Shown: in pieces, positions 1-8,289 of the stretch
Layout: every line of letters starts with the position of its first letter
Numbering within the stretch: position 1 is the first letter of the stretch
Assembly: GCA_039820405.1 (NCBI GenBank)
Contig: JBCBQC010000006.1
Coordinates: forward strand, 1 to 64,000
Reading direction: 5' to 3'
DNA length: 64,000 nucleotides
Source: CALLVY01 sp937899855
GTDB lineage: Bacteria > Bacteroidota > Bacteroidia > Chitinophagales > Saprospiraceae
Program-made: the position numbers and the translations under genes
Notes under the pieces: model-generated
What the model was told of the DNA's origin: nothing
The model's database searches: none
Seen by the model: only the letters and a program-made list of their open reading frames with translations

Positions 1-2
1 TC

Positions 3-362
3 GGGGTCGATAAAACTTACCTTATCGAGGCTGAAAACCAAACGCCCCTGCAGCAATTTGTCGTCAACTTGGTGACGCCTTCTCCCCATGGCGCGTTTGA
101 GGTAGTCTTCTCTGAAATAGAAAAACTGATTCAGGAGAGACACCCAGACTATCGGATTCTTCCCTTCTTTGTCCACCAGATGTACGTAGATGGCTTGCAA
201 GTTGCTTACAATGACGAAGCCGTTGGAACGGTGGGAGAGGGCCTCTTCGATGATTTTTTACGCCTACACGAGTACGCCCCCGTAAATCGAGAGACCCAAT
301 ACGGCGCCTCACTTTGGGTTCGACCGGGAGTACAATGGCCGAGTGAGGGCGTTATTTCTTAA
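3..362 (+). CDS. C-terminal part of an unknown protein (5' end outside window)
   Basis: The frame is open to the left edge of the window, so this is the tail (119 codons visible) of a longer gene. An internal TTG at 69 and GTG at 72 could be read as starts, but the frame continues upstream without a stop, so I treat the gene as truncated by the window. The visible part has no signal peptide, membrane segment or motif I recognise. It is acidic and mixed alpha/beta in character, ending in PSEGVIS. No function is assigned. Confidence 0.55.
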   Translation, partial: GVDKTYLIEAENQTPLQQFVVNLVTPSPHGAFEVVFSEIEKLIQERHPDYRILPFFVHQMYVDGLQVAYNDEAVGTVGEGLFDDFLRLHEYAPVNRETQYGASLWVRPGVQWPSEGVIS

Positions 363-442
363 TGCTAGAGCGGTGATGATGGCCCACCGCTATCCCGAGG
401 AACAAAAGTATTTGCGCTCTACCGAGGGTAGTATCAGACTAG

Positions 443-619
443 CATTCTCGCCCATTGTCAAAACCTTTAACCAGTCCAAAGACCAACACTTACTCCACAA
501 ATTACCCGGGAAAAAATCGCCCAGATCGCGAATTGATCGAAACCGTAAGTGCAGTCTATGGTTATTCCGATGTCCAACCCGCTTTGGTTCGCTTGGTATA
601 CGAAACGGCGAAATAGCTA
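443..619 (+). pseudogene. Probable gene remnant in the gap after the first gene
   Basis: The interval 363-830 has no convincing intact gene. Inside it, frame 2 from 443 to the TAG at 617-619 reads a protein-like stretch rich in ordinary residues (for example RELIETVSAVYGYSDVQPAL and RLVYETAK) but has no start codon, being preceded by TAG at 440. Another frame upstream (about 343-480) also reads protein-like. The simplest reading is a decayed gene with a frameshift near 440-490, perhaps once continuous with a gene of the flanking region. The rest of the interval, 620-830, shows nothing I can name. Confidence 0.3.
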
Positions 620-830
620 GGCGTTTGGTCAAAACCACAACCGTGGAGTGGTGCTGCTGTGGTTAAAACGCAGGAGCAAACTTGCGTCGTAACAAATAAA
701 ATGCTAATTTGTAAGCAATGAGTTATACTCCTTAATTCTTCAAGGAGAGCTGTGCATAGTCATTCGGGCTTGTTTTCCATCCCAGGGAAGGCACGTGCCG
801 AATGTGCTTTTCTACCTGATCAAGAAAATA

Positions 831-1466
831 ATGAAGCCTATGCCACAGTTTCACCATCTTCTCCTACTATTTTTGCTCATCACTAGCTGTGACGGCTGTG
901 ATCCACTGGAGGAACTTAATAACGGAAATGCCGACCCCGAGCGTTTGATTATCGAACTATCGGGTACCGAGATTGCCACTGCCATCAACCAACAACTCAA
1001 TACCTTCTGCAACCCGCAAGAGAACTTTATTGCGGACGTAGAGATTGAGATTCGTACGGCCTCCATTGACAACGGTGGGACCATTATTCCCGATCCAAGC
1101 CCCTTTGGCGGGCCAAGTAATACCATAGATGATGAATTTGAATTTCAAAAATACACCGACTTTAATCAAGGAGTCCAATGGACGGTGATGGTACCCGATG
1201 TGGGGGCCTATGCAATTCTAATGGAAATCGAATTACAAGATTGTAGTCTCTGCTGCCACGGTGGCAGTGATTTACATTGCTCCAACGAACGACGTTACGA
1301 CGAGAATACGAAGAACTGGCGCTGCGAAACGGGGAGGCCCCAATTGGTAGTCGAGGCAGCGTTTGCTTCGGCTACCCGACCAGATTTTGATCAAGATTGG
1401 CCCGCTCGAAATTATTTGACCGTGCGCAGGTGCAGGGCCTGTTCTTGTGAATTAAATTGCGAATAA
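831..1466 (+). CDS. Cysteine-rich secreted lipoprotein, unknown function
   Basis: A 211-residue protein when started at ATG 831, which puts a short basic start directly before the hydrophobic stretch and lipobox LLITSC; a longer frame from 795 would place twelve extra residues before it. The lipobox Cys is followed by DGCDP. The C-terminal third is rich in cysteines (CSLCCHGG, and a terminal cluster spaced CxxCxCxxxC), suggesting disulfides or a metal site outside the cytoplasm. No known domain is recognised. It sits 16 bases before another lipoprotein gene on the same strand, so the two are probably co-transcribed and may form a pair at the cell envelope. Confidence 0.7.
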   Translation: MKPMPQFHHLLLLFLLITSCDGCDPLEELNNGNADPERLIIELSGTEIATAINQQLNTFCNPQENFIADVEIEIRTASIDNGGTIIPDPSPFGGPSNTIDDEFEFQKYTDFNQGVQWTVMVPDVGAYAILMEIELQDCSLCCHGGSDLHCSNERRYDENTKNWRCETGRPQLVVEAAFASATRPDFDQDWPARNYLTVRRCRACSCELNCE

Positions 1467-1482
1467 TTTTAATCTAAATACC

Positions 1483-2232
1483 ATGAAGGATATTGTAAGC
1501 TTCCCCTTATTGTTAATTTCCCTAGCTTTTTGCTTCGGGGCTTGCCAGAAAGAATTGGATCCCACGTTTGAATCGACGCGTGAGTTAGACCGATTACCAC
1601 AGTTTGAGTCCCTGCAAACGAGCGGCGATGCCGATGCTCAAATTTTGATCAAGTTTAACGAGAACTTCGAACAGGGGGCTCGTAACATCAGTGCCGAATT
1701 TGCCGCTGTATTCTTGGAGGAGGATACTCCGGTAGATGCTGGACTGCTCCGAATTGGTGATGAAAAATTGGAAGCGCGTTCCAGCAGTCAGCGCTACATC
1801 ACCTACCCCGACATTTTGGCGGAGGAATTTCTCGGGCAGTCCGTAATGGTAAGTCTGCAATCCGATCATGCGGAGTTCGCCCCCTTCGAGACCAGCGTCG
1901 CCGTTAGTCCAGCGCTAAACGTACGGAGTAGTATTGGATGGGGCGATTACCTGTTCAAAGATCAAGACCTAGAGCTAACTTGGGATGCAAATCCCGATAA
2001 CGAATGGGCCTATTTGGCCATTTGTGCAGAGGGGGTCCCCTGTATATTACGGGAGGTAGCCGATAACGGGCAATTGGTGGTAGAGCAGTCGGCCTTTGCT
2101 AATTTTCCGGTAGGGGCGAAGGTACTACTTCACTTAGGCCGGGGAATCCAAAAGTGCTTTGGAGACGAGCAGCAAAAAATCTGTATCACGACCTTGGTGG
2201 ATGCGAAGGCGCCCGGCTTGGAAGTCCGTTGA
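1483..2232 (+). CDS. Secreted lipoprotein, unknown function
   Basis: A 249-residue protein with an N-terminal signal peptide ending in a lipobox (CFGAC, Cys about residue 21). The mature part is acidic, predicted largely beta, with four cysteines in its last third. I do not recognise the family. It follows the cysteine-rich lipoprotein gene after 16 bases and is convergent with the branching-enzyme gene 28 bases further on. A GAGCAC/GTGCTC stem (2231-2249) followed by a T-rich stretch overlaps its stop codon and may serve as its terminator. Confidence 0.7.
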   Translation: MKDIVSFPLLLISLAFCFGACQKELDPTFESTRELDRLPQFESLQTSGDADAQILIKFNENFEQGARNISAEFAAVFLEEDTPVDAGLLRIGDEKLEARSSSQRYITYPDILAEEFLGQSVMVSLQSDHAEFAPFETSVAVSPALNVRSSIGWGDYLFKDQDLELTWDANPDNEWAYLAICAEGVPCILREVADNGQLVVEQSAFANFPVGAKVLLHLGRGIQKCFGDEQQKICITTLVDAKAPGLEVR

Positions 2233-2261
2233 GCACCAGCTCAGTGCTCGGGTATTATTTT
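2231..2261 (+). terminator. Possible terminator between convergent genes
   Basis: Six-base stem GAGCAC (2231-2236) / GTGCTC (2244-2249) with a seven-base loop, followed by GGGTATTATTTT. It overlaps the stop codon of the lipoprotein gene. The stem is short, so this is a weak call. Confidence 0.35.
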
Positions 2262-4261
2262 CACCCCTCTTTCTTCCCCTGCTTCCCCCGAGCCTTACGC
2301 TTCCCCTGCTCCGCCGACTTGGCTACCTGCTGCTTCGGCACACTCCACCGCAGAGGCTCCCACACCGTCACCGCCAGCGGCGGTAGGCTCAGCACCAGCG
2401 AATGGTCCCGCCCCTGCGCCGTCTTCCGCTCCGCCTTTACCTTCGCCGGTAGCTCGTAGCCACTGCCCCCATAGCTCGCATCGTCGCCATTGAGAACACA
2501 CTTCCACTGTCCCCCTCCGGGTACGCCCACTTGGTATTCCTCGCGGACCACGGGCGTAAAGTTGCAGATCACCAGAAGGGGTTTATCTGTCGCCTCTCCC
2601 TTACGCAGGTAAATCACCACGCTGTTGTTGCCATCGTGTAGCTCTACCCATTCGAAGCCCTCCGGGGCAAATTGGTGGTGGTACAGGCTGGGATGGCTGG
2701 TGTAAAAATGATTGAGCGCTTTGACCCACTGCTGTACGCCTTGGTGGTACTGGAAGGGCAGCAACCACCAATCCAAGCCCCGCTCCAGGCTCCACTCGCT
2801 GGTCTGGGCAAATTCGCCACCCATGTAAAGCAGCTTGCTGCCCGGGTGGGTAAACATGTAGCCAAAGAGCAAGCGCATATTGGCAAAACGCTGCCACTCG
2901 TCACCGGGCATGCGATCGATCAGGGCCCCCTTGCCGTGTACCACCTCATCGTGGGAGAGGGGCAACATAAAGTTTTCGGTAAAGGCGTAGACCAAGCTAA
3001 AGGTGATGGCATTGTGGTGGTACTTGCGGTGGATAGGATCCTCCTTAAAGTACTTGAGCGTATCGTGCATCCAACCCATCATCCACTTCTGACCAAAGCC
3101 CAGCCCACCCGTGTACGTGGGGCGCGATACGCCCGTCCATGCCGTCGACTCTTCGGCGATGGTGATGGCATCGGGAAATTCGCGGTAAACGGTTTCGTTG
3201 AATTCTTTGAGAAAGTCCACGGCTTCCAAGTTCTCATTCCCTCCGTACTGATTGGGGATCCACTGGCCATCGTCGCGGGAGTAATCGAGGTAGAGCATGG
3301 AGGCTACGGCATCGACGCGTAGGCCGTCGATGTGGTAGCGTTCGAGCCAAAATAGGGCGTTGGAAATCAGAAAGGCGCGGACTTCGTGACGGCCGTAGTT
3401 GAAGATGGCGCTCTTCCAATCGGGGTGGAAGCCCTGGCGGGGATCCTCGTGGTCGTAGAGGTGCGTTCCGTCAAAATCGGCCAGTCCGTGGGCGTCAGTC
3501 GGGAAGTGGGAGGGGACCCAATCGAGCAGTACTCCGATTCCGGCCCGGTGGAAGGCATCGACCAGGTACATAAAATCTTCGGGCGTACCAAAGCGGCTCG
3601 TGGGGGCAAAGTATCCGGTGATCTGGTAGCCCCAGGACGGATCGTAGGGGTGCTCCATCACGGGCATAAACTCCACGTGGGTAAAACCCAAATCCGCCAC
3701 GTAGGGCACCAAGGTCTCCGCTAGCTCGCGGTAGCTTGGCGACTGCCGCCGGTCTTTTTTGCGCCAGGAACCCAAATGTACTTCGTACACCGAAAAGGCC
3801 TGGGGCTGCCCCGCGTTTTGCTGGCGCTTTTTCATCCAGTCTTGATCCTTCCAGGCGTACTTGGAATCCCACACTACCGAAGCCGTTTGCGGTGGCGTCT
3901 CCCAGTAGAGGGCGAAGGGATCGCCCTTGGCCAGGCGTCGACCATCCGGGGCAATGATGCGGTACTTGTACAGCGCCCCCCGCTCCAAACCCGGGACAAA
4001 GCCTTCCCAGATGCCCGAGTTGTCCCAGCGAGGGTACAGCTGGTGCCGCCCCCCCTGCCAACGGTTGAAGTCTCCGATCACGGATACCTCGCGGGCATTG
4101 GGCGCCCAAACGGCAAAGTAAACCCCCGCCACGCCGTCGATCTCCGTCAGGCGGCTGCCGAGTTTTTCGTACAGCCGAAAGTGCTTGCCCGACTGAAAAA
4201 GGGAAATGTCAAAGTCCGTTAGTAAGCTGGTTGCGATGGTGGATGGGGAGTCGCTCAACAT
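2261..4261 (-). CDS. glgB: 1,4-alpha-glucan branching enzyme
   Basis: A 666-residue GH13 enzyme that makes alpha-1,6 branches in glycogen. An N-terminal CBM48-type domain (about 25-120, with VYFAVWAPNA and VIGDFNRW) precedes the catalytic barrel. The family regions are all present: DWVPSHF (248-253), GLRVDAVASM with nucleophile Asp317, IAEES with the acid/base Glu at 370-371, and LSHDEVVHGK. The all-beta C-domain ends in a Lys/Gly-rich tail (after about residue 640) that is not typical. Length fits the shorter GlgB class. No other glycogen genes (glgA, glgC, glgP) are nearby, so it is an orphan here. It lies 70 bases downstream of the epimerase-like gene on the same strand. Confidence 0.95.
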   Translation of the reverse strand: MLSDSPSTIATSLLTDFDISLFQSGKHFRLYEKLGSRLTEIDGVAGVYFAVWAPNAREVSVIGDFNRWQGGRHQLYPRWDNSGIWEGFVPGLERGALYKYRIIAPDGRRLAKGDPFALYWETPPQTASVVWDSKYAWKDQDWMKKRQQNAGQPQAFSVYEVHLGSWRKKDRRQSPSYRELAETLVPYVADLGFTHVEFMPVMEHPYDPSWGYQITGYFAPTSRFGTPEDFMYLVDAFHRAGIGVLLDWVPSHFPTDAHGLADFDGTHLYDHEDPRQGFHPDWKSAIFNYGRHEVRAFLISNALFWLERYHIDGLRVDAVASMLYLDYSRDDGQWIPNQYGGNENLEAVDFLKEFNETVYREFPDAITIAEESTAWTGVSRPTYTGGLGFGQKWMMGWMHDTLKYFKEDPIHRKYHHNAITFSLVYAFTENFMLPLSHDEVVHGKGALIDRMPGDEWQRFANMRLLFGYMFTHPGSKLLYMGGEFAQTSEWSLERGLDWWLLPFQYHQGVQQWVKALNHFYTSHPSLYHHQFAPEGFEWVELHDGNNSVVIYLRKGEATDKPLLVICNFTPVVREEYQVGVPGGGQWKCVLNGDDASYGGSGYELPAKVKAERKTAQGRDHSLVLSLPPLAVTVWEPLRWSVPKQQVAKSAEQGKRKARGKQGKKEG

Positions 4262-4278
4262 GGGTACGTTGTTTTTTG

Positions 4279-4286
4279 CAAAGGTA
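4279..4286 (-). promoter_or_regulatory. Possible -7 element upstream of glgB
   Basis: On the minus strand the sequence TACCTTTG matches the Bacteroidota -7 consensus TAnnTTTG and lies about 17 bases upstream of the glgB ATG. No good TTG is found about 20 bases further upstream, so the promoter is only half supported. Confidence 0.35.
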
Positions 4287-4331
4287 CAAAAAGTTTGTAC
4301 TTCCCCCGGGTCCGATTGGCCTTGCTCGGTC

Positions 4332-5015
4332 TTAAATTAGGGCTTCGCTAGTGGCCCTCGGATGTTGGCGGAGGTCCCGGTTTTCGTAGGTATCCAAGGA
4401 TCCCCCCCGGAGGCCCACCTCGGTCATCACGGCCGCGAGCTGAACCGAGGTCAAACCGATATTGGGGTATACCTTGGAGAGGAAATTGGGATAGAGCCAG
4501 CGCATGAGGCGGTAGCTAAAATTGGGCTCCGCCCGGGGCGTCACCGGGTAGATAAAGCCGGGGCGGAAGAGGTGTACCCGCTCAAAGCCCAGCCCGAGCA
4601 AATGGTTCTCCGCAATGCCCTTGTCCTTGGCAAAGGCAATCCGACTCTTTTCCGACCGATCGGCTCCCTGCCCGCTGAGTAGGCAGAAGGCCAGCTGAGG
4701 CCCGCTAGCCGCCAGCAGCGCCTCCGCAAAAAAGCGGGGATAGTCGACCGTAATCTGGCGGAACCGCTCGCGATCGACGGTGCCAGTATAAACGCCGATG
4801 CAAAAATAAGCGACCTGCTGGTCGCGTAGGAAATCGCTGTCGGGCTCAAAATGAGTGAAATCCGAGTGGATGACCTCCCGCAATTTGGGATGCGTGATGC
4901 CCAGGGTCCGACGGACCAGTACGGTGACTCGACCGACATCGCCGCGCTCCAGGCATTCTTGCAAAATCAGGCCCCCCACCATTCCACTGGCTCCGGTGAT
5001 AATGACGTTCTTCAT
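4332..5015 (-). CDS. NAD(P)-binding Rossmann-fold protein, epimerase/HTATIP2-like
   Basis: A 227-residue short-chain-dehydrogenase-like protein. The N-terminus MKNVIITGASGMVGG carries the GxxGxxG nucleotide-binding motif of the extended/atypical SDR class. The short length and overall pattern (VAYFCIGVYTG, QLAFCLLSGQGAD, HLFRPGFIYP) resemble NAD(P)H-binding epimerase-like proteins related to HTATIP2/TIP30. A canonical YxxxK catalytic pair is not obvious, so it may act as a cofactor-binding rather than classical dehydrogenase protein. The gene is preceded by a perfect 20-base palindrome overlapping a plausible promoter, so it is probably repressed by a TetR-type regulator encoded elsewhere. 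Substrate unknown. Confidence 0.75.
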   Translation of the reverse strand: MKNVIITGASGMVGGLILQECLERGDVGRVTVLVRRTLGITHPKLREVIHSDFTHFEPDSDFLRDQQVAYFCIGVYTGTVDRERFRQITVDYPRFFAEALLAASGPQLAFCLLSGQGADRSEKSRIAFAKDKGIAENHLLGLGFERVHLFRPGFIYPVTPRAEPNFSYRLMRWLYPNFLSKVYPNIGLTSVQLAAVMTEVGLRGGSLDTYENRDLRQHPRATSEALI

Positions 5016-5032
5016 AGTGGTGTACTAAAAAA

Positions 5033-5052
5033 ATGAGTGATTAATCACTCAT
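5033..5052. promoter_or_regulatory. Perfect palindromic operator upstream of the epimerase-like gene
   Basis: The 20 bases ATGAGTGATT/AATCACTCAT form a perfect palindrome 17 bases upstream of the ATG at 5015. The arrangement, with its edge overlapping the -7 element at 5050-5057, is typical of a TetR/AcrR-family repressor site. The regulator is not in the window. Confidence 0.65.
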
Positions 5053-5080
5053 AAATATAAGGCATATCCCAGACAACAAA
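5050..5080 (-). promoter_or_regulatory. Promoter of the epimerase-like gene
   Basis: On the minus strand TTTG (5077-5080), 19 bases, then TATTTATG (5050-5057, one mismatch to TAnnTTTG). The spacing fits the Bacteroidota promoter and its -7 element touches the palindromic operator. Confidence 0.5.
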
Positions 5081-5081
5081 A

Positions 5082-5112
5082 AACTCGGGTCGCAGATGGA
5101 GCGACCCGAGTT
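5082..5112 (-). terminator. Rho-independent terminator for the DUF5916-like gene
   Basis: Perfect 12-base stem (AACTCGGGTCGC at 5082-5093, its complement at 5101-5112) with a 7-base loop. Read on the minus strand it is followed by TTTTTTG, a classic intrinsic terminator. The only minus-strand gene upstream is the one ending at 5338, and a mobile-element copy (5142-5340) lies between its stop codon and this terminator. Confidence 0.8.
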
Positions 5113-5141
5113 CGATTTTACAGAACAAAATGCAATGAATC

Positions 5142-5340
5142 TAGAAGCCATCTTAAAATGTTTTTGTTGGCGAGGGCGTGGTCATTTGCGTTCCGACGAG
5201 GCGCCAAAACGGAACATAGCTCCCGATTCTTATCGGGATGACGATTTTGGCAACGAAGTAGGGACGCAAAAGCCCTGGCCGCAGCCCAAATCGACGCAGG
5301 AGATTCACGCCAGTAAAGGATATTTTAGAGATGGCTTCTA
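5142..5340. mobile_element. MITE-like element, family 1, copy 1
   Basis: A 199-base non-coding element with imperfect terminal inverted repeats (TAGAAGCCATCT at the left, AGATGGCTTCTA at the right), flanked as CTAG on both sides (5141-5144 and 5338-5341). It aligns over most of its length with the reverse complement of 43525-43690, including an internal hairpin TCCCGAT/ATCGGGA near 5220-5240. No transposase is encoded, so it would be moved in trans. Its right edge coincides with the TAG stop codon of the gene ending at 5338. CTAG or TA target duplication suggests an IS5- or IS630-type parent, which is inference. Confidence 0.75.
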
Positions 5341-8016
5341 GCGTCTAAATCGGTAAGTATATTTGATGAGGAAAGTATTGTAGGCTTTTTCGGTAAACAG
5401 GTTATCCCACAAGCTGGGGATGAGGCGATCCTGTGGATTCCCATTATTGGTATTGCTTTGCGACCAGACCAAAAAGACCTCCGAGCCCGGGATGTATTCC
5501 CAGCGTATCACCAAATTGGAGCGGAACTGCATAAAGTTAAAGTCAGGATCGCTGGAGGTGAAAACTTCCTCCCCATTCTCAAAAAAGTGATAAGCCGCTT
5601 CCTCCACATTGTACTCGACTTCGTTGTTGGCGTAGGCCTGAAAGCGGTCCTCAAAGCGGCGGTTCATGGGGTCGGTGACGTGTTTGAAGTCGGAGTAGCG
5701 TCCCCGCGAAATAAAGGGCGAACCGTAGTACTGTACCGTGAGGTTGGGATTGATGGTGTAGTCGACATTGATGGTCATACTAAAGGTCTTCTGATCGATG
5801 GTGGCGTTGAGGTAGCGGGTCTCATCGTCATCCAAGTCGACGTTTTCGACGTACTGGAGGCGATCGTGATTGCTGTCGACGCTGGTTCCGATCGACAGTT
5901 GGAGCGCGTTGGTGGGGTTGGCCGTCATCCAGACGCTGTAACTGCTGGCCCAGTTGCCATTGTCCATACCCCACTGGTGCCAGGCATTGAAGTTGAAACG
6001 GACCTTTTTCCGACCATCGGTGTAGAAATACGTCCAATTGTTCATCCGATTGCCGTGCCGCAGGCTGGGGCCACCCCGTAGCGATTTGGTCGACACGTCG
6101 TAGGGGATGATGTTGAAGCCGGTCCCCATCCCCGAGTTGTTTTTAAATTGGGCGTGGCCGTTGACGTTCCAGGCCGTGCGAAGCAGCTGCCCACTAAAAT
6201 CTTGATCGTAAAAGTGGTTGTAATTGAACCGTACGTTGCGAAAAATCGAAAAGGGCTGATCGATGCGGTAACCCGCCCAGAAGAAGTGCGAAATCTGGTC
6301 GGTATTGCGCAAAAAGCCGATGTCGTTCAGTTCCAGTTCGGGCGAGCGCCAGGTGACGCCCCCCTCGAAGTTAAAGCGTTTGCCACCCCCCACTCGACCC
6401 AACCGTAGGGTACCCCCGTGCCCCAGCAAACTGGTCCGGGTGGTATCGACGCTGAGGTGCTCGGCATCGACGCGTTGGAAGTTGTGGTGAAAGCGTTCTT
6501 GGGTATTGGTAATCGCCTCGCGGCTGCCCTCCACATTGCTCCCAATCAGATTGGCCGCCACGTACCAAGTCTGTTCCTTCCAGCGGTGCATCAGATCCAG
6601 ACCCGCCGAATTGGCCGAGCGGTGTAGGAAATTGAGCTCGGTACCCGCTAAGTTGCGATTCACCGCCGTCAGCATACCCCCGATCACGGTATTTCCTCCG
6701 TCGTAATCCTGCTGGACCCGCCCCACGAAATAATTGGTCAGGGGCTCCACCAACTCGCGGCGCCGCTCGCCCTGATTGTCGATCTCGGCCCACTCCCGAC
6801 GCGTCACACTCTCCAGCACACCCACCGACAGCCCCTTCTGGGTCTTGCCACTAAATTTGGCGGCCCCCAGGATGGCGGTATTTTGGGGTTGATTGACAAA
6901 TTCACCGTCCCCCACATCGGGATAGCCGTGTGGACTGCCCCCGATGCGGCGAGAATAGAACAAGATGTCGCTGGTAAAGGACCCCCCCGATTCGGCGGAA
7001 GTGACGCGGAAATCAAAAATGTTGCGGTTGCCCACAAAAAAGGGCCGGCGTTCCTGAAAGAACACCTGAAAGCCATCCAGTACCAGAGCCGAGGGGTCGG
7101 CTTCCACCTGTCCAAAATCAGGATTGATGGTAAAATCGAGGGTCAGGTCGTTGGTGATCCCGATTTTGCCATCCACCCCGACGTTGAGCCCCAGCCGATT
7201 GCCCGTGGCGAAGGGGTTGCCCTCTTCCTGCTCAAAGGTCTCGGCTTTTCCCACTACGTAAGGCAGTACTTCGACCTGTTTTTGGGCGCGGATGCCCTTG
7301 ATGCCGTGGAGTTCGCCAAAGGCGCTGACCCACTGAGCGGAGTTGGGGGGTAGGTATTGCCACACCGAGCGTTCTTCCTCCCGAAAGTAGCGCCGGGTAA
7401 ACTGGATGCCCCAGACCTGCTCGTCGGTCTTGTTGGAAAAACGCAACTGACTGAGCGGAATCCGCAATTCGGCCGTCCAGCCCGCTTCGTCCACCTGGGT
7501 TCTGACGTACCAGATGGGGTCCCAGCTGCTGTCCCAATTGTTGCCGTCGTTGGAGATGAACTCGTCGCCCTTTACCCCGGAGGCCGAAATGGTAAAGGAG
7601 AAGGCGGTCCGCAGATCGTGGTAGCTATCGATGTTGATTTCGACCCAGTCGCCGGCGAAGCCATCGCGGCGGGAAAGGCGGCGTTCGATGCCGTCGGGGT
7701 CGGCGTCGAAGCAACGAAAGGCGACGTAAAGGTTTTTGGCATCGTAGAGGATTTTAAAGTTGGTTTCTTCCGTTGGGGCACCCCCGGGATTGGGTTGGCG
7801 TTGGGTAAACCCGCCCCCCCAACTCACCGTTTCCCAGACGGCCTCGTCGATCAGCCCGTCGATGGTGGGGGGCTTGGACTCCATCCTTTTGGTGAGGTAG
7901 ATTTTTTTAGTGACGGCATTCGTTTGCGTACTATCGGTCGTGGCTGCGGATTGAGAGAGTAGGAGGTGGTTTCCCAGTACCAAGAGGCACAGGGCAATGA
8001 GGATGCGCTTCATCAT
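5338..8016 (-). CDS. DUF5916-type outer-membrane protein with CBM9-like N-terminal domain
   Basis: An 892-residue exported protein. A signal peptide (about residues 1-22) is followed by a CBM9-like carbohydrate/ligand-binding domain (about 45-245; PTIDGLIDEAVWE and LRIPLSQLRFS are characteristic), then a long region rich in alternating aromatic beta strands that fits the DUF5916 outer-membrane barrel (about 260-892) and ends in YTYRFRR. The barrel includes FTINPDFGQVEADPS and FFQERRPFFVGN, hallmark segments of this family. Physiological role is not established; the combination suggests binding or uptake of a surface ligand. The stop codon TAG sits exactly at the edge of a MITE-like element. 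Confidence 0.85.
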   Translation of the reverse strand: MMKRILIALCLLVLGNHLLLSQSAATTDSTQTNAVTKKIYLTKRMESKPPTIDGLIDEAVWETVSWGGGFTQRQPNPGGAPTEETNFKILYDAKNLYVAFRCFDADPDGIERRLSRRDGFAGDWVEINIDSYHDLRTAFSFTISASGVKGDEFISNDGNNWDSSWDPIWYVRTQVDEAGWTAELRIPLSQLRFSNKTDEQVWGIQFTRRYFREEERSVWQYLPPNSAQWVSAFGELHGIKGIRAQKQVEVLPYVVGKAETFEQEEGNPFATGNRLGLNVGVDGKIGITNDLTLDFTINPDFGQVEADPSALVLDGFQVFFQERRPFFVGNRNIFDFRVTSAESGGSFTSDILFYSRRIGGSPHGYPDVGDGEFVNQPQNTAILGAAKFSGKTQKGLSVGVLESVTRREWAEIDNQGERRRELVEPLTNYFVGRVQQDYDGGNTVIGGMLTAVNRNLAGTELNFLHRSANSAGLDLMHRWKEQTWYVAANLIGSNVEGSREAITNTQERFHHNFQRVDAEHLSVDTTRTSLLGHGGTLRLGRVGGGKRFNFEGGVTWRSPELELNDIGFLRNTDQISHFFWAGYRIDQPFSIFRNVRFNYNHFYDQDFSGQLLRTAWNVNGHAQFKNNSGMGTGFNIIPYDVSTKSLRGGPSLRHGNRMNNWTYFYTDGRKKVRFNFNAWHQWGMDNGNWASSYSVWMTANPTNALQLSIGTSVDSNHDRLQYVENVDLDDDETRYLNATIDQKTFSMTINVDYTINPNLTVQYYGSPFISRGRYSDFKHVTDPMNRRFEDRFQAYANNEVEYNVEEAAYHFFENGEEVFTSSDPDFNFMQFRSNLVIRWEYIPGSEVFLVWSQSNTNNGNPQDRLIPSLWDNLFTEKAYNTFLIKYTYRFRR

Positions 8017-8289
8017 GCTAGGTTTAGAGACGAGACTTGAAAAAAGTGGTTACAGTAGTTAGTTGTGTAGCAGTACATTCGAATAGACAAGGCGTTTGAT
8101 CAAAGGTGGCAGAAAAAAGTGTTAAAGTTTCAATGGTTACTCCATTTGTATTTATCGAAGCAAAGTAGAATCCTAAGACCAAAGTGCATACTTTTTGAAA
8201 AAAGGAACGATTAGTACGATGAATGGAGTGGTTTCGTCTGCGGATGGTGGGTGCCTAGGCTAGGGGGGGAGTGTCCACGGCGCGGCGCG

